Of a stretch of DNA of 64,000 nt, positions 27,307 to 37,980 are shown piece by piece. The translations under genes were made by a program, and so were the position numbers. The DNA comes from Synechococcales cyanobacterium GL140_1_metabinner_5_sub (lineage in GTDB: Bacteria; Cyanobacteriota; Cyanobacteriia; Cyanobacteriales; Chamaesiphonaceae), in assembly GCA_025359065.1 (NCBI GenBank), contig JANYHM010000038.1, forward strand, positions 1 through 64,000, given 5' to 3'. The notes under the pieces were generated by a model that saw nothing but the letters and a program-made list of their open reading frames with translations, searched no databases and was not told the origin of the DNA. The first letter of the stretch is position 1; each line of letters opens with the position of its first letter.

Positions 27307-28032
27307 TTAACTGTTGCTGCGCACCCGATCGAGCACTTGCTGGTAGGCATTTTCTACCTGGCCGAGATCTTGGCGGAAGCGATCTTTATCAAGTATGCGC
27401 TTGACGGGATCGCTTTCGTCGGCTAGCCACAGACGGCAGCTATCGGGGCTGATTTCGTCGGCCAATAAGATTTGACCAAATTTGTCGATGCCAAACTCTA
27501 GTTTGAAATCAACTAGGATGATGCCGCATTGACTAAAGAAATCAGTGAGAATCCGATCAATTTCCAAAGCCTTATTCTGTAACTCGGCTACCTCCGCTGC
27601 TGTGGCCGCATTGATGAGATAGAGGCGATCGAGGGTCAACAAGGGGTCGCCCATGGCATCGTCTTTGTAGTAAAATTCTACCAGAGGCTGGGGCAATACG
27701 GTGCCGATTGCTAGTCTGGTCTGTTTGCAGAGGCTGCCAGCGGCAATGTTACGTACTACCACTTCTAAAGGAATGATTTGGACTGCTTTCACCCGCATTT
27801 CTCGGGGGCTAGGGCTATTAATATAGTGGGTGGGAATGCCTTTTTTGGCAATCAGCTTAAATAAGTGGGTGGTAATCTCGCAATTGATGATTCCTTTGTC
27901 GACGATCGTGCCCTTCTTTTGGGCGTTGAACGCGGTGGCATCATCCTTAAAGTAGGTTAGCAACACGTCCGGATCCTCGGTAGGGTAAAGGATCTTGGCT
28001 TTGCCTTCGTAGATGGCTAGAGTGTCAGACAT
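27307..28032 (-). CDS. purC: SAICAR synthase PurC
   Basis: A 241-residue phosphoribosylaminoimidazole-succinocarboxamide synthase. The signature segments are LAIYEGKAKILYPTEDPDVL, TAFNAQKKGTIVDKG, PLEVVVRNIAAGSLCKQ, LVDFKLEFGIDKFGQILLAD and DEISPDSCRLW. It forms SAICAR from CAIR and aspartate in purine synthesis. Length and motifs are intact. It is upstream of bamA with a 190-base gap that holds only a doubtful small frame. Confidence 0.97.
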   Translation of the reverse strand: MSDTLAIYEGKAKILYPTEDPDVLLTYFKDDATAFNAQKKGTIVDKGIINCEITTHLFKLIAKKGIPTHYINSPSPREMRVKAVQIIPLEVVVRNIAAGSLCKQTRLAIGTVLPQPLVEFYYKDDAMGDPLLTLDRLYLINAATAAEVAELQNKALEIDRILTDFFSQCGIILVDFKLEFGIDKFGQILLADEISPDSCRLWLADESDPVKRILDKDRFRQDLGQVENAYQQVLDRVRSNS

Positions 28033-28164
28033 AAAGAAATGTAAAGCTGGAGCATGATGATTCTACCGCGATTATGATCCTCTCTGGCGGCTCTAGGCCG
28101 ATTGGTAGCATTACACACCGCTAAGGGTAAGGGTTAAGGAGTATTGGCAGGGAATTTAAATCGC

Positions 28165-28206
28165 AAAAAACCCTAAAACTACTTATGGGAGAGGTTTTAG
28201 GGTTTC
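28165..28206 (-). terminator. Terminator of the small secreted protein gene
   Basis: On the minus strand, AAACCCTAAAACCT and AGTTTTAGGGTTT form a long stem followed by TTTTTTGCG. It sits about 30 bases beyond the stop at 28235. Confidence 0.8.
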
Positions 28207-28234
28207 TGTTTAGCTCTGTGAAGTGCGGTTAGAT

Positions 28235-28531
28235 CTATCTTTGGTGATAGCCAGTGCGATTGCAGTCGTTTTCGGCATATTGTCTTTCTAACCATTTAAC
28301 TTTGCGATACTCCTCATCCTCCCGAGCATCTTGAATCTTTTCGCGCAGATCTTTACAGATTCGAGGTTCGCGATACTCTTGGTTCCGATAATCGCGGTCT
28401 TTTTGAGCATGGGATTCACCACCATATCCGTAATCAGCGCTAGCCATCGGAACATTCACAGCTCCAACTAGTGCTGTGGCTGAAAGGCAGCCAACAGCAA
28501 TTAGTTGCAATTTAGAAAAAGTAATAGACAT
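28235..28531 (-). CDS. Small secreted charged protein
   Basis: A 98-residue protein with a signal peptide (ITFSKLQLIAVGCLSATALV, cleavage near ASADY). The mature part is very hydrophilic, with Arg/Asp/Glu/Tyr repeats (QKDRDYRNQEYREPRICKD), a helical stretch and two cysteines (in RICKDL and ENDCNR) that could pair in the periplasm. I do not recognise the family. The ATG at 28529-28531 has AAAGGA upstream and gives a clean signal peptide; the longest frame adds 65 implausible His/Lys-rich residues. It is divergent from the str operon and has its own terminator. Confidence 0.65.
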   Translation of the reverse strand: MSITFSKLQLIAVGCLSATALVGAVNVPMASADYGYGGESHAQKDRDYRNQEYREPRICKDLREKIQDAREDEEYRKVKWLERQYAENDCNRTGYHQR

Positions 28532-28791
28532 ATTTTGATTGTCCTTTGGAGTAAGTTGTTTGGAGATAAGTATCCCTGACATGATTTGGCACACATGTTT
28601 GTGGTGATGACTGTTACAGACAGTAATATGTTCCACTCTAGATTTGAATTGGCGATTCTTCAGCAACCCGATAAATTTTGGAGATTGGCCAGAAACTATT
28701 GATCGAAATTTGACATGATCGCACACAGTCTGCTACTTTGGTAATTTGTCCACAGTTGGAAACTCCCTTGGAGCTGTCAATTTTGTAACTT

Positions 28792-29175
28792 ATGCCAACC
28801 ATTCAACAGCTCATTCGCAAAGCCCGCGAAGACTATGTAGTCAAAACTAAGTCTCCGGCATTAAAGCAGTGCCCACAGCGCCGTGGCGTATGTACTCGTG
28901 TATATACCACCACTCCCAAAAAGCCTAACTCTGCCCTGCGCAAAGTAGCTCGGGTGCGCCTAACTTCTGGTTTTGAAGTTACGGCTTATATTCCTGGGAT
29001 CGGCCACAACCTACAAGAGCACTCGGTTGTCATGATTCGCGGCGGACGGGTAAAAGATTTACCTGGTGTGAGATATCACATTATCCGTGGCACCTTAGAT
29101 ACTTCCGGAGTGAAGGATCGTAAGCAAGGTCGCTCCAAGTATGGAGCTAAGAGACCTAAAGTTGCTGCCAAGTAG
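28792..29175 (+). CDS. rpsL: 30S ribosomal protein S12
   Basis: A 127-residue S12. It has the universally conserved [20 protein letters not shown] and [19 protein letters not shown] segments, the [21 protein letters not shown] loop (contiguous parts quoted separately) and a basic C-terminus. The decoding-site Lys residues linked to streptomycin response are wild type (the KPNSALRK and GRVKDLPG lysines). First gene of the str operon rpsL-rpsG-fusA-tuf-rpsJ. Confidence 0.98.
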   Translation: MPTIQQLIRKAREDYVVKTKSPALKQCPQRRGVCTRVYTTTPKKPNSALRKVARVRLTSGFEVTAYIPGIGHNLQEHSVVMIRGGRVKDLPGVRYHIIRGTLDTSGVKDRKQGRSKYGAKRPKVAAK

Positions 29176-29314
29176 AATTTGAATGGAATGCCCATGCTGA
29201 GGGCACCGTCAATGTTTTGCTATTTCACAACTCCAATATTTCCAGCGGATTGCCCCCAACCTGTTCGCTAGGGAGCCATTTAACCTTCTTCAGCCCTATC
29301 GATCGTAATTTTTT

Positions 29315-29785
29315 ATGTCTCGTCGTACCACAGTCCCCAAAAGACCCGTCCCCCCAGACTCTGTCTATAACAGCCGCCTAGTTAGCATGATGGTTCGAAG
29401 AATCATGTACAGCGGCAAAAAGTCGATCGCCTTAAACATTGTGTATGACGCAATGAAGTTGATCGAAGAGCGCACTGGCACCGAGCCACTAGAGACTTTT
29501 GAAAAAGCCGTGCGTAACACCACCCCCTTGGTAGAAGTCAAGGGTCGGCGAGTCGGCGGGGCTACTTATCAAGTGCCTATGGAAGTGCGACCCGATCGAG
29601 GCACCGCCTTGGCAATGCGCTGGTTGATCAACTATTCTCGCTCGAGAGCTGGCAAAAGCATGTCGATTAAATTGGCCAACGAGCTGATGGACGCGGCAAA
29701 CGAAACTGGCAGCGCGATTCGCAAGCGGGAAGAAGTTCACCGGATGGCCGATGCCAACAAGGCATTTGCTCACTATCGTTACTAG
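29315..29785 (+). CDS. rpsG: 30S ribosomal protein S7
   Basis: A 156-residue S7, starting [20 protein letters not shown], with [20 protein letters not shown] and the conserved [16 protein letters not shown] block. It nucleates the 30S head by binding the 16S 3' major domain. The 139-base rpsL-rpsG spacer and the spacer to fusA both lack genes. A stem AGTCGAGG/CCTCGACT without a T-run lies just after the stop, possibly a processing or partial attenuation element. Confidence 0.98.
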   Translation: MSRRTTVPKRPVPPDSVYNSRLVSMMVRRIMYSGKKSIALNIVYDAMKLIEERTGTEPLETFEKAVRNTTPLVEVKGRRVGGATYQVPMEVRPDRGTALAMRWLINYSRSRAGKSMSIKLANELMDAANETGSAIRKREEVHRMADANKAFAHYRY

Positions 29786-29939
29786 AGCTTTGCTCAGTCG
29801 AGGTTTGTCCTCGACTGCATCCACATATTTTTGCGCCTGCAGGAGTTTAGAGCGTTGCGGGCGACCGAAATTTTCTAAAAAGTATACAATCGTAAGTGTA
29901 TGAGTATTACTAAGGACATCAACACCTCAGGAGGTAACT

Positions 29940-32027
29940 GTGCCACGCACCGTCCCGTTTGAAAAAATACGCAACATCGGGATTGCAGCCCACATCGACG
30001 CGGGTAAAACCACCACTACCGAGCGCATTCTTTATTACTCTGGCGTAGTTCATAAAATTGGTGAAGTGCACGATGGTAATGCTACCACCGATTGGATGGA
30101 GCAAGAGAAAGAGCGCGGAATCACTATTACCGCTGCTGCAATCAGTACTAGCTGGAAAGATCACAAGATTAACATCATTGATACTCCCGGACACGTAGAC
30201 TTTACCATTGAGGTAGAGCGCTCTATGCGGGTACTTGATGGGGTAATTGCGGTATTTTGCTCGGTGGGCGGTGTGCAGCCTCAATCGGAGACGGTATGGC
30301 GGCAAGCCAATCGCTACAGCGTGCCCCGGATTGTATTTGTAAATAAGATGGATCGCACTGGTGCGAACTTCTACAAAGTCTATGAGCAGGTCTGCGATCG
30401 GCTTAAATCTAATGCTGTCCCAGTTCAGATTCCCATCGGTGCCGAAGCTGGTTTCCAAGGCGTAGTGGACTTAGTGACCATGCGGGCATTCATCCACAAA
30501 GATGATATCGGCAAAGATATCGAAGAAGTTGATATCCCGGCTGACTTGGCCGAGAAAGCCGCCGAATTTCGCCTGAAGCTAGTTGAAGCAGCCGCCGAAA
30601 CTACCGATGAGTTAATGGGAAAGTACCTTGAAGGTGGTGATCTGTCTCAAGACGAAATTAAGTTAGCCTTGCGTAAAGGCACTGTCACTGGGGCGATCGT
30701 TCCCATGTTCTGTGGTTCGGCCTTCAAGAACAAGGGCGTACAACAGTTGCTTGATGGTGTAATTGATTATCTGCCAGCCCCCACCGAAGTTCCACCTATT
30801 AAAGGCATCGTTCCTGATGCTCCAGAAGGCGAAAACGAAGTAGAGCGTCATGCTGACGACAACGAGCCATTCGCCGCTTTGGCCTTCAAGATTATGTCTG
30901 ACAAGTTTGGTCGCTTGACCTTCATCCGGGTATACTCGGGTGTGATCAAGACCGGCACTTATGTACTGAACTCTGCTAAGAATAAGAGAGAACGGGTATC
31001 CCGCCTGATTATTCTTAAAGCAGATGATCGGCAAGAAGTTGATGAACTGCGGGCTGGTGACTTAGGAGCGGTATTGGGTCTAAAAGACACCTTTACTGGT
31101 GACACTCTCTGTGATGAAAACAGTCCAGTAATTCTGGAATCGCTGTTTATTCCAGAACCAGTGATCTCCTTGGCTGTAGAGCCTAAAACCAAGGGAGATA
31201 TGGAGAAGCTATCCAAAGCTCTGCAATCTCTATCGGAAGAAGACCCTACTTTCCGGGTACATACCGACCCTGAAACCAACCAAACTGTAATTGCGGGGAT
31301 GGGTGAGCTACACCTGGAAATCTTGGTAGATCGGATGCTGCGGGAGTTTAAGGTAGAAGCGAATATTGGCGCGCCTCAGGTGGCTTATCGTGAAACCATC
31401 CGCAAGCCGGTCAAAATGGAAGGCAAGTACATCAAACAGAGTGGTGGTAACGGCAACTATGGTCACGTAGTAATCGAAGTCACTCCTGGCGATCCCGGTA
31501 GCGGTCTAGAGTTTGTCTCCAAGATCGTCGGTGGTTCGGTGCCTAAGCAATACATCAACCCGATTGAGCAAGGGATCCGTGAGAGCTGTGAGTCGGGCAT
31601 TATGGCGGGCTACCCAGTGATTGATCTCAAGGTCACACTGGTAGATGGCTCTTACCACGATGTAGACTCTAACGAAATGGCCTTCAAAATTGCCAGTTCG
31701 ATCGCCATCAAAGATGCCGTGCTGAAAGCCAACCCGGTCTTGCTGGAACCCAGCATGAAAGTGGAAGTAGAAGTACCCGAAGACTACATTGGTAACGTCA
31801 TCGGCGATCTCAACTCCAGGCGTGGTCAGGTGGAAGGCCAAGACTCCGGTCAAGGCATTGCCAAAGTCATGGCCAAGGTGCCCCTAGCAGAAATGTTTGG
31901 CTATGCCACAACAATCCGCTCCAACACCCAAGGTCGCGGTGTTTTCTCGATGGAGTTTAGTCACTACGAGGAAGTCCCCCGCAACGTTGCTGAAACTATC
32001 GTCGCCAAGAGCAAAGGCGGTAGATAA
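29940..32027 (+). CDS. fusA: Translation elongation factor G
   Basis: A 695-residue EF-G. GTPase motifs are [15 protein letters not shown], the ITITAAAIS switch, [12 protein letters not shown] and [12 protein letters not shown]. Domains II-V follow, with [13 protein letters not shown] and the domain IV tip region [14 protein letters not shown]. It drives ribosomal translocation. The start codon is GTG, with a near-perfect AGGAGG about five bases upstream. Length and motifs fit the main bacterial EF-G (EF-G1) of the str operon. Confidence 0.98.
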   Translation: MPRTVPFEKIRNIGIAAHIDAGKTTTTERILYYSGVVHKIGEVHDGNATTDWMEQEKERGITITAAAISTSWKDHKINIIDTPGHVDFTIEVERSMRVLDGVIAVFCSVGGVQPQSETVWRQANRYSVPRIVFVNKMDRTGANFYKVYEQVCDRLKSNAVPVQIPIGAEAGFQGVVDLVTMRAFIHKDDIGKDIEEVDIPADLAEKAAEFRLKLVEAAAETTDELMGKYLEGGDLSQDEIKLALRKGTVTGAIVPMFCGSAFKNKGVQQLLDGVIDYLPAPTEVPPIKGIVPDAPEGENEVERHADDNEPFAALAFKIMSDKFGRLTFIRVYSGVIKTGTYVLNSAKNKRERVSRLIILKADDRQEVDELRAGDLGAVLGLKDTFTGDTLCDENSPVILESLFIPEPVISLAVEPKTKGDMEKLSKALQSLSEEDPTFRVHTDPETNQTVIAGMGELHLEILVDRMLREFKVEANIGAPQVAYRETIRKPVKMEGKYIKQSGGNGNYGHVVIEVTPGDPGSGLEFVSKIVGGSVPKQYINPIEQGIRESCESGIMAGYPVIDLKVTLVDGSYHDVDSNEMAFKIASSIAIKDAVLKANPVLLEPSMKVEVEVPEDYIGNVIGDLNSRRGQVEGQDSGQGIAKVMAKVPLAEMFGYATTIRSNTQGRGVFSMEFSHYEEVPRNVAETIVAKSKGGR

Positions 32028-32107
32028 ACAGCCGAATCCAGCCAAAGAGTCTGCATAAGACCCTTTGGCTGCTAATATCAACCAGAGGAATATAAGGAAC
32101 TAGTTAC

Positions 32108-33337
32108 ATGGCACGCGCTAAATTTGAACGGAACAAACCGCACGTCAACATTGGTACCATCGGTCACGTAGACCATGGCAAAACCACCTTGACTGCTGCA
32201 ATCACTATGTCCCTGGCCGCAAATGGTCAGGCACTGGGTCGCAAGTATGATGAAATCGACGCGGCTCCAGAAGAAAAGGCGCGTGGTATTACCATCAACA
32301 CCGCCCACGTAGAGTATGAAACCAATGATCGTCACTACGCTCACGTAGATTGTCCTGGACATGCTGACTATGTGAAGAACATGATCACCGGTGCAGCCCA
32401 AATGGATGGTGGCATATTGGTGGTATCGGCTGCCGATGGCCCAATGCCCCAAACCCGGGAGCACATCTTGTTAGCGAAGCAAGTAGGCGTACCTAACCTA
32501 GTAATCTTTTTGAACAAAAAAGACATGGTAGATGACGATGAGTTGCTAGAACTTGTAGAAATGGAAGTCCGTGAATTGCTGACTTCTTACGACTTTGACG
32601 GCGACAATATTCCGATCATTGCTGGTTCAGCCCTGAAAGCTCTAGAGCAAATGGCTATTAACCCCAAGACCCAAAAAGGCGAAAACGAGTGGGTAGATAA
32701 AATCTATGACTTGATGGCTGCTGTAGATAGTTTTATTCCTACCCCCGAGCGGGAAGTTGATAAGCCTTTCTTGATGGCAATTGAGGACGTGTTCTCGATT
32801 ACTGGTCGTGGTACTGTAGCCACCGGTAGAATCGAACGCGGCATCGTGAAGGTTCAGGATGAAGTAGAAATTATCGGCCTGAAAGATGTCCGTAAAACCA
32901 CCATCACCGGGATCGAAATGTTCAAGAAATCCCTGGATCAAGGGATGGCTGGAGACAATGCTGGTGTGCTAATGCGCGGTATTCAAAAAACTGACATTGA
33001 GCGCGGCATGGTAATTGCTAAGCCCGGCACCATCAAGCCTCACACTCAGTTTGAAGGTGAAGTATACGTATTGACCGATAAAGAAGGTGGTCGTAAGACT
33101 CCGTTCTTCCCTGGCTATCGCCCGCAGTTTTACGTTCGTACAACCGACGTAACTGGCGACATCAAAGCATTTACTGCTGATGATGGCTCCGCTGCCGAAA
33201 TGGTAATGCCTGGAGATCGGGTTAAGATGACTGTAGAACTAATTTGCCCAGTAGCGATCGAGCAAGGTATGCGCTTTGCGATTCGTGAAGGTGGTAGAAC
33301 TATCGGATCTGGCGTAGTTTCCAAAATCCTTAAGTAG
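32108..33337 (+). CDS. tuf: Translation elongation factor Tu
   Basis: A 409-residue EF-Tu with [15 protein letters not shown], the [13 protein letters not shown] switch, [15 protein letters not shown] and [10 protein letters not shown]. It delivers aminoacyl-tRNA to the ribosome. The length (about 409 rather than 394) is the normal cyanobacterial form, with an insertion near [17 protein letters not shown]. Between fusA and tuf is a stem AGCCAAAGAGTC/GACCCTTTGGCT at 32040-32070 with no T-run. A genuine terminator-like hairpin follows tuf. Confidence 0.98.
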   Translation: MARAKFERNKPHVNIGTIGHVDHGKTTLTAAITMSLAANGQALGRKYDEIDAAPEEKARGITINTAHVEYETNDRHYAHVDCPGHADYVKNMITGAAQMDGGILVVSAADGPMPQTREHILLAKQVGVPNLVIFLNKKDMVDDDELLELVEMEVRELLTSYDFDGDNIPIIAGSALKALEQMAINPKTQKGENEWVDKIYDLMAAVDSFIPTPEREVDKPFLMAIEDVFSITGRGTVATGRIERGIVKVQDEVEIIGLKDVRKTTITGIEMFKKSLDQGMAGDNAGVLMRGIQKTDIERGMVIAKPGTIKPHTQFEGEVYVLTDKEGGRKTPFFPGYRPQFYVRTTDVTGDIKAFTADDGSAAEMVMPGDRVKMTVELICPVAIEQGMRFAIREGGRTIGSGVVSKILK

Positions 33338-33353
33338 ATCAACCGATCAACCC

Positions 33354-33391
33354 AGACAGGGGTGAGTGCGCTCACCTCTGTCTTTTTCTCT
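33354..33391 (+). terminator. Terminator-like hairpin between tuf and rpsJ
   Basis: GACAGGGGTGAG/CTCACCTCTGTC with a four-base loop is followed by TTTTTCTC. Since rpsJ follows 40 bases on, it may be a partial terminator that lowers rpsJ expression relative to tuf, or rpsJ may have its own promoter. Confidence 0.65.
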
Positions 33392-33430
33392 CTTTGTTTA
33401 TTTTCCTGTACCTCAACAACAAAAAATATT

Positions 33431-33748
33431 ATGGCTACTGTTACCCAGCAAAAAATCCGCATCCGTCTCAAAGCTTTTGATCGTCGCCTTTTAGATACCT
33501 CATGTGACAAGATCGTCGAGACTGCTAGTCGCACCGATGCTACTGCTGTGGGTCCGATTCCTTTGCCTACTAGACGCAAAATTTTCTGCGTCCTACGATC
33601 GCCTCACGTAGACAAAGACTCCCGTGAGCATTTTGAAACCCGCACCCATCGGCGGATTATTGATATATATCAACCTTCTTCTAAGACGATCGATGCCTTG
33701 ATGAAACTAGATTTACCGGCTGGGGTAGACATTGAAGTGAAGCTGTAA
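33431..33748 (+). CDS. rpsJ: 30S ribosomal protein S10
   Basis: A 105-residue S10 (NusE). It contains [40 protein letters not shown] and [18 protein letters not shown]. It is a 30S head protein and also a NusB partner in antitermination. The start is the ATG at 33431 (MATVTQQK); an upstream in-frame codon at 33362 lies inside the terminator hairpin and is rejected. Last gene of the str operon, as usual in cyanobacteria. Confidence 0.98.
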   Translation: MATVTQQKIRIRLKAFDRRLLDTSCDKIVETASRTDATAVGPIPLPTRRKIFCVLRSPHVDKDSREHFETRTHRRIIDIYQPSSKTIDALMKLDLPAGVDIEVKL

Positions 33749-33757
33749 TTTACGCTG

Positions 33758-33785
33758 AAGCGCCCAACATGGGGCGCTTTTTTTA
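33758..33785 (+). terminator. Terminator of the str operon
   Basis: The stem AAGCGCCC/GGGGCGCTT with a short loop is followed by a run of T residues, ten bases after the rpsJ stop. Confidence 0.85.
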
Positions 33786-33984
33786 TGTACTTCAGTAGAT
33801 GATTATTTCCGATTTCACAGCTATCCTTTTCTGACTGGAATTATTTAGAGCAAACCTTTGGTACTTTTGGCGCATACCAGTGTCTATTTACCCATCACTG
33901 CATGGCTACAAAAAAGAAAAGATATCCTGTAAGATGGGTTGCAGCTAATCAATACGTACCGGCAATAATTAGTTCCTTAAAATC

Positions 33985-34413
33985 ATGGAAATTAGTCTGA
34001 CTTGGCAAGATCCTGTTACCGGTGAGATTCGTACCCCGGTACTGAGTACTCCGATCGCTATTGGGCGCGATTTTTCGCAGTTGCCTCGCCGCATTGGTGG
34101 AAAGCGGGTATCACGGATTCGCTTAGATGACGGCGAAGTTTCGCGGATCCATTTGTTTCTAGACGAAGAAAATGGCTTGTTGGCGGCGATCGATCACAAC
34201 AGCAGCAATGGCATTGAAATTAATGGCAATAAGCAGTTGCGAGGTTATCTAAATCCAGGTGATCAGCTCAGTGTAGCCAGTTACGTCATAACTGTTACTA
34301 ATGTGGGAGCAGCAACTAACAGCTCTAAAATGCTATTTCAGCCAGTTACTGATGTGGACGGTCTACCCACGGTACCCAGCGCAAGTCGCAAGTCTCCGGA
34401 GTTTTCACGGTAG
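33985..34413 (+). CDS. FHA-domain protein
   Basis: A 142-residue protein that is almost entirely a forkhead-associated domain: PIAIGRDFSQLP (GR loop), VSRIRLDDGEVSRIHLFLD (Ser-Arg-x-His loop) and [14 protein letters not shown] (NG motif). These bind phosphothreonine peptides, so all phospho-binding residues appear intact. It is closely similar over its whole length to the N-terminus of the next gene, including the MxISxTWxDPxTGE start and SSKxLFxPVT end, so the two arose by tandem duplication. The kinase partner is not in the window. Confidence 0.85.
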   Translation: MEISLTWQDPVTGEIRTPVLSTPIAIGRDFSQLPRRIGGKRVSRIRLDDGEVSRIHLFLDEENGLLAAIDHNSSNGIEINGNKQLRGYLNPGDQLSVASYVITVTNVGAATNSSKMLFQPVTDVDGLPTVPSASRKSPEFSR

Positions 34414-34488
34414 GGTGAATGCTACTAACGTCCCAGATCTGTAAGGTATACTTACCGATGGCGGTGTGATGTTGGTGTTTAAGAACTC

Positions 34489-36432
34489 ATGCAAATTAGT
34501 ATTACCTGGAAAGATCCAGCTACCGGAGAGCGTCGCAGCCCGGTACTCAACACTCCGATCGCGATCGGGCGAGAGTTTTCGCAGTTGCCCAGCACAATTG
34601 CCGAGCGACGGGTATCGCGGATTCAGCTCAATGATGGGCAGATTTCGCGCTTTCATGTGTTGTTAGATGAAGAAAATGGCCTATTGCTAGCTGCCGATCA
34701 ACAGAGCAGCAATGGTATTGAAATCAATGGTGTTAAGCAGCTCCGAGGATCTTTAAAAGCTGGCGATCGGCTGGGTGTTGGCAGCTATGTTTTGACCATA
34801 TTAGAAGTAGGCGAAGCTGCCAATAGCTCCAAAATTCTGTTTAATCCAGTCACTAATGTTCCTGACCCGTATATCACTAGACCGGGTGGCAATCAACAAA
34901 ATGCTTTTTTGCCCCAAATTTTTCACCAGCAGCAGATCAGCATTGATGACATCCATGCCACTGGTCTTAAGGTAGAAACCGTAGAATATGGCACGGTTGG
35001 AGGCGGTTTTGGCAGTTTTGCTTGGGTTGATCTGTTGCGGATTGCGGGGGTGAAAGCCACGAATATCGCTGTGCTTAGCCCAGAGAAATCAGTTCATGGC
35101 CGCTATCGTCAGCTTTGCCTCAATGCCCATGTCTCTGATAGCTTCGCTTGTGCTAAAGGAGATAGAGAGCGCTTGCGTTCTCCGTCTGATGGTTGTCCTG
35201 ACAATATTTGGGGTTTTCCGGGCTACGGTGTGCGCGAAGCACTGCGCAAGCTGGGGCGTGGCCAGTTTGTGCCGGGACTGCAAATTTTGTGGCAGCTCTT
35301 GGCAGAGCCAATGCTAGAAAATTCCTATGGCCCAGTGGATGAGCAGGTGTTGCAGGCAGTCGATCGAGAGGCTGCCCGGATTGGCTGGCAAAGAATGCTG
35401 CGCTATGCCATGGTGCAAACTATTCGCCAGACTACCGATGGTCGTTATGCTTTGCTATATAGCCAGGGTGACAGCCAGGCCATTTTGGTGACTCGTTACC
35501 TACATCTAGCCACTGGTTATCCTGCCGTAGAGTTTCTGCCTGACTTACAAGAATACCGCCAGCGCACTAAAGATTTTCAGCTAGTAGTCAACGCTTACGA
35601 ACCCCACGATCATATCTATGAGCAGTTGGGTAATCGAGGGGGTACGGTGCTATTGCGGGGGGCTGGTACCATTGCTTGTCGGGTATTACAACGCATTTAT
35701 CGAGTGCGGCGGAATCATCCTCAACAGCAAATTAAAGTGATTCATCTTTGGCCCCAGGCGGTTGACGGCGATCGAAGTACTGGAGTGGCTCAGCGATCGG
35801 TGAATTTGAATTACCAAATCCAAGCTTTTGAGTGGCCAAAAGCCTGTTGGGGCGGCTCATATAAGATGCGGCTAGCAGCGGCCACCACCGAGCAACAGCA
35901 GCAGTTTTACTTCGGCTGGGAGGGAGCTACTATTCCCCAACGGCGCGATTGGCAAAAGATGTTGGTGGGTGGCATTAGTAAAGGCTGGTATCAGCAAATT
36001 ATTGGTCAGGTTCAAGTAGTGACTCCCAATCCGCCAAGATTGGCGGTGATGCTTCAGGGTGAATCTATGCCGGTTGCTGCTGACTATATTATTGATGCTA
36101 CTGGCTTAGCTGGTTCGGTGATGGATAGTCAGCTCTTGGCTGATTTGGTCCAGCAATATCAGGTAGCGCTGAATCTGCGTGGTCAGTTTAATGTAGGCGA
36201 AGATTTTGCGATCGATCAACTAAGCAATGGCACCGGACGAGTCTACGGCTCTGGTATTACCACTGCGGGCAATGGCTATGCTCCGGTGGATAGTTTTTTG
36301 GGGCTGCAATATGCGGCTTTGGCCTCGGTGTGCGATATGACCGATCGGGGTGCTCCCGAACTCAAGCAATTAACTGGGTTGCAGTCAACAGCTCAGTGGT
36401 GGCGATGGATGACCAATAAACCCCCAGCTTAA
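34489..36432 (+). CDS. FHA-domain / FAD-dependent oxidoreductase-like fusion
   Basis: A 647-residue protein. Residues 1-115 are an intact FHA domain ([31 protein letters not shown]). A short linker leads to a Rossmann-type nucleotide-binding domain starting [17 protein letters not shown] at about residue 166. A second domain centre has [19 protein letters not shown], and a [11 protein letters not shown] motif near residue 530 is typical of FAD/NAD(P)-dependent oxidoreductases. It ends with a [20 protein letters not shown] segment. The substrate is unknown. The architecture suggests a redox enzyme recruited by a Thr-phosphorylated partner. It is convergent with pcyA; the stops overlap by four bases. 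Confidence 0.75.
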   Translation: MQISITWKDPATGERRSPVLNTPIAIGREFSQLPSTIAERRVSRIQLNDGQISRFHVLLDEENGLLLAADQQSSNGIEINGVKQLRGSLKAGDRLGVGSYVLTILEVGEAANSSKILFNPVTNVPDPYITRPGGNQQNAFLPQIFHQQQISIDDIHATGLKVETVEYGTVGGGFGSFAWVDLLRIAGVKATNIAVLSPEKSVHGRYRQLCLNAHVSDSFACAKGDRERLRSPSDGCPDNIWGFPGYGVREALRKLGRGQFVPGLQILWQLLAEPMLENSYGPVDEQVLQAVDREAARIGWQRMLRYAMVQTIRQTTDGRYALLYSQGDSQAILVTRYLHLATGYPAVEFLPDLQEYRQRTKDFQLVVNAYEPHDHIYEQLGNRGGTVLLRGAGTIACRVLQRIYRVRRNHPQQQIKVIHLWPQAVDGDRSTGVAQRSVNLNYQIQAFEWPKACWGGSYKMRLAAATTEQQQQFYFGWEGATIPQRRDWQKMLVGGISKGWYQQIIGQVQVVTPNPPRLAVMLQGESMPVAADYIIDATGLAGSVMDSQLLADLVQQYQVALNLRGQFNVGEDFAIDQLSNGTGRVYGSGITTAGNGYAPVDSFLGLQYAALASVCDMTDRGAPELKQLTGLQSTAQWWRWMTNKPPA

Positions 36433-37193
36433 ATTAGAGCTGCTGGTTCAATATTTGCCTCTGGCGAATCAAATAATACCGTGGTCATATATCGTTCAGC
36501 CCACTCATTGCCAAAAGCTTTCTCCAAAACCCGCCGAGTTTTATCGTTCTGCTGTTGTTTATCACAGTAATAGTCCTGCGCTGCCACAATCTCGGCTTTT
36601 TCCTGGGCATTTACTGGCTGTGCCTGTACTGCCAACTGACAATGTACCGTCAAGAACCCAGTAACTCTTTCCAAAAACCAGGCTTCTTCTTGGGGGTTGC
36701 CGGGGCGGACAAAAAAGCAAAAATCTGAAAAAATATCTGCCCAGTCTGGTAAATCGCGGGGTTGACTAAATTCTCGTTGGGGCAATGCAGCTAAAGCCTG
36801 ACTGTAGGTATCTGGAAGTACCCGCTGTTCATTAAGTGGTGAGAGGTCGGCGATCGCGGCACTAATGCCATTTTTACCACCCACGATATCTGCCCCAAAC
36901 ATAGGCAGGGCGTATTCTGGTCGTGGAAACATCACACAGTGCAAAATATCTAAGTTGCTGCCGACTTGAGCCAACTCCAGATGCAGCTTGCGAAATTGAG
37001 GGGTCTGGTAACAGCGATTTTCGATAATCAACTTTTCGCCTTCTAGCTTGCCTTCTACATAGCCCAAATCTGCCGGTAAATAATATGGCGATAGATCTAA
37101 AAAATTACCCCAGACCTGCTCGATCGCATCGGCGAGCTGGCGAATCAAGAGTTGTTGGCGATGACGGATAGATTCAGGGTTTTGGTCGGACAT
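36429..37193 (-). CDS. pcyA: Phycocyanobilin:ferredoxin oxidoreductase PcyA
   Basis: A 254-residue bilin reductase. It has the conserved [18 protein letters not shown] segment (catalytic Glu, about residue 73), [20 protein letters not shown] (His about 85) and ADIVGG (proton-donor Asp about 102), as in PcyA. It makes phycocyanobilin from biliverdin in a four-electron reduction using ferredoxin, giving the chromophore for phycobilisomes and phytochromes. The neighbouring minus-strand gene upstream is a 2Fe-2S ferredoxin, the expected electron donor, although a terminator separates them. Confidence 0.93.
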   Translation of the reverse strand: MSDQNPESIRHRQQLLIRQLADAIEQVWGNFLDLSPYYLPADLGYVEGKLEGEKLIIENRCYQTPQFRKLHLELAQVGSNLDILHCVMFPRPEYALPMFGADIVGGKNGISAAIADLSPLNEQRVLPDTYSQALAALPQREFSQPRDLPDWADIFSDFCFFVRPGNPQEEAWFLERVTGFLTVHCQLAVQAQPVNAQEKAEIVAAQDYYCDKQQQNDKTRRVLEKAFGNEWAERYMTTVLFDSPEANIEPAALI

Positions 37194-37252
37194 TGGTGGC
37201 GCAGACGGTGAGTGGGCGGGCTGTTAGTAAACCCAACAAAACACAAGTATAC

Positions 37253-37294
37253 AAAAAGTTGTGTGGAATCAGTATCTAGACTCCACACAACTTT
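37253..37294 (-). terminator. Terminator of the ferredoxin gene
   Basis: On the minus strand AAAGTTGTGTGGA and TCCACACAACTTT form a 13-bp stem followed by TTTTTG, just past the ferredoxin stop and before pcyA. Confidence 0.85.
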
Positions 37295-37312
37295 ACCATT
37301 CGGCGTTGAAAA

Positions 37313-37612
37313 TTAATACAACTGTTCTTCTTGATGTGTTTCGATTGTACAGTCAGACTTAGGATAAGCCACACAGGTCAACACGAAACCAGCTTCAATT
37401 TGATCGTCGTCTAAGAAAGACTGATCAGATTGGTCAATATCACCGCTGGTGATTTTGCCTGCGCAAGTGGAGCAAGCTCCAGCACGACAAGAGTATGGTA
37501 GGTCAAGACCTTGCTCTTCGGCAGCGTCTAAAATATAGGTGTCATCAGCCACTTCAATAGTTTGATTCAGCCCTTCAGCTTCACTGATTAATGTGACCTT
37601 ATAGGTTGCCAT
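37313..37612 (-). CDS. petF: Plant-type [2Fe-2S] ferredoxin
   Basis: A 99-residue ferredoxin. The cluster ligands are in [16 protein letters not shown] plus the downstream TCVAYP cysteine; the C-terminus is the usual acidic THQEEQLY. It carries electrons from photosystem I to FNR, nitrate/nitrite reductases and bilin reductases. The high motif conservation suggests the main photosynthetic copy. A GAGGG sequence is placed before the ATG. It has its own terminator. Confidence 0.95.
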   Translation of the reverse strand: MATYKVTLISEAEGLNQTIEVADDTYILDAAEEQGLDLPYSCRAGACSTCAGKITSGDIDQSDQSFLDDDQIEAGFVLTCVAYPKSDCTIETHQEEQLY

Positions 37613-37980
37613 GTTTCAATCCCTCTCTAAAAAATTGCGAAAATTTATTCTCCAAAATCCCACCATTTCAAAATGCAGTAATGCATTGATAATGAAGTAT
37701 GGTGGTGGCACTGCTCTATCAAGCGATTCACGAAGCAATCTGCTGTGCGCAGTAGGCAATGCTTCAAGCAAGATAAGCTGGGGTCGTGCCAACCCTATTT
37801 GAATACTAAGGGAAAAACTCACCTTTGCAACTGTTATCTTGCATTGTGTTGAACGGTATTCATAATCAGATTAGCCAAATCTATCCTGATTACTTATCGA
37901 TGCTGGGGAATTTTACCGAATAACATCTCTTCTCAGACCACTGCTGCGCTCTTTACTGACTAAAATCCAGACTAAGCTCC
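37613..37980. other. Gene-free intergenic region with divergent promoters
   Basis: These 368 bases separate the ferredoxin (-) from the glycosyltransferase (+). The short frames on both strands show no family resemblance. The stretch presumably holds the strong ferredoxin promoter and leader. A single GTTTCAATCCC sequence at the ferredoxin start resembles a cyanobacterial CRISPR repeat end but is not repeated. Confidence 0.4.

Noticed and set aside
29919-30458. 179-codon minus-strand frame inside fusA
   Set aside because: Antisense to the conserved GTPase domain of EF-G; no supporting features.
32078-32464. 128-codon minus-strand frame over the start of tuf
   Set aside because: Antisense to the EF-Tu G domain with no family resemblance.
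37612-37630. GTTTCAATCCC at the ferredoxin start resembling the end of a cyanobacterial CRISPR repeat
   Set aside because: It occurs once; there is no repeated unit or regular spacing nearby, so it is not an array.
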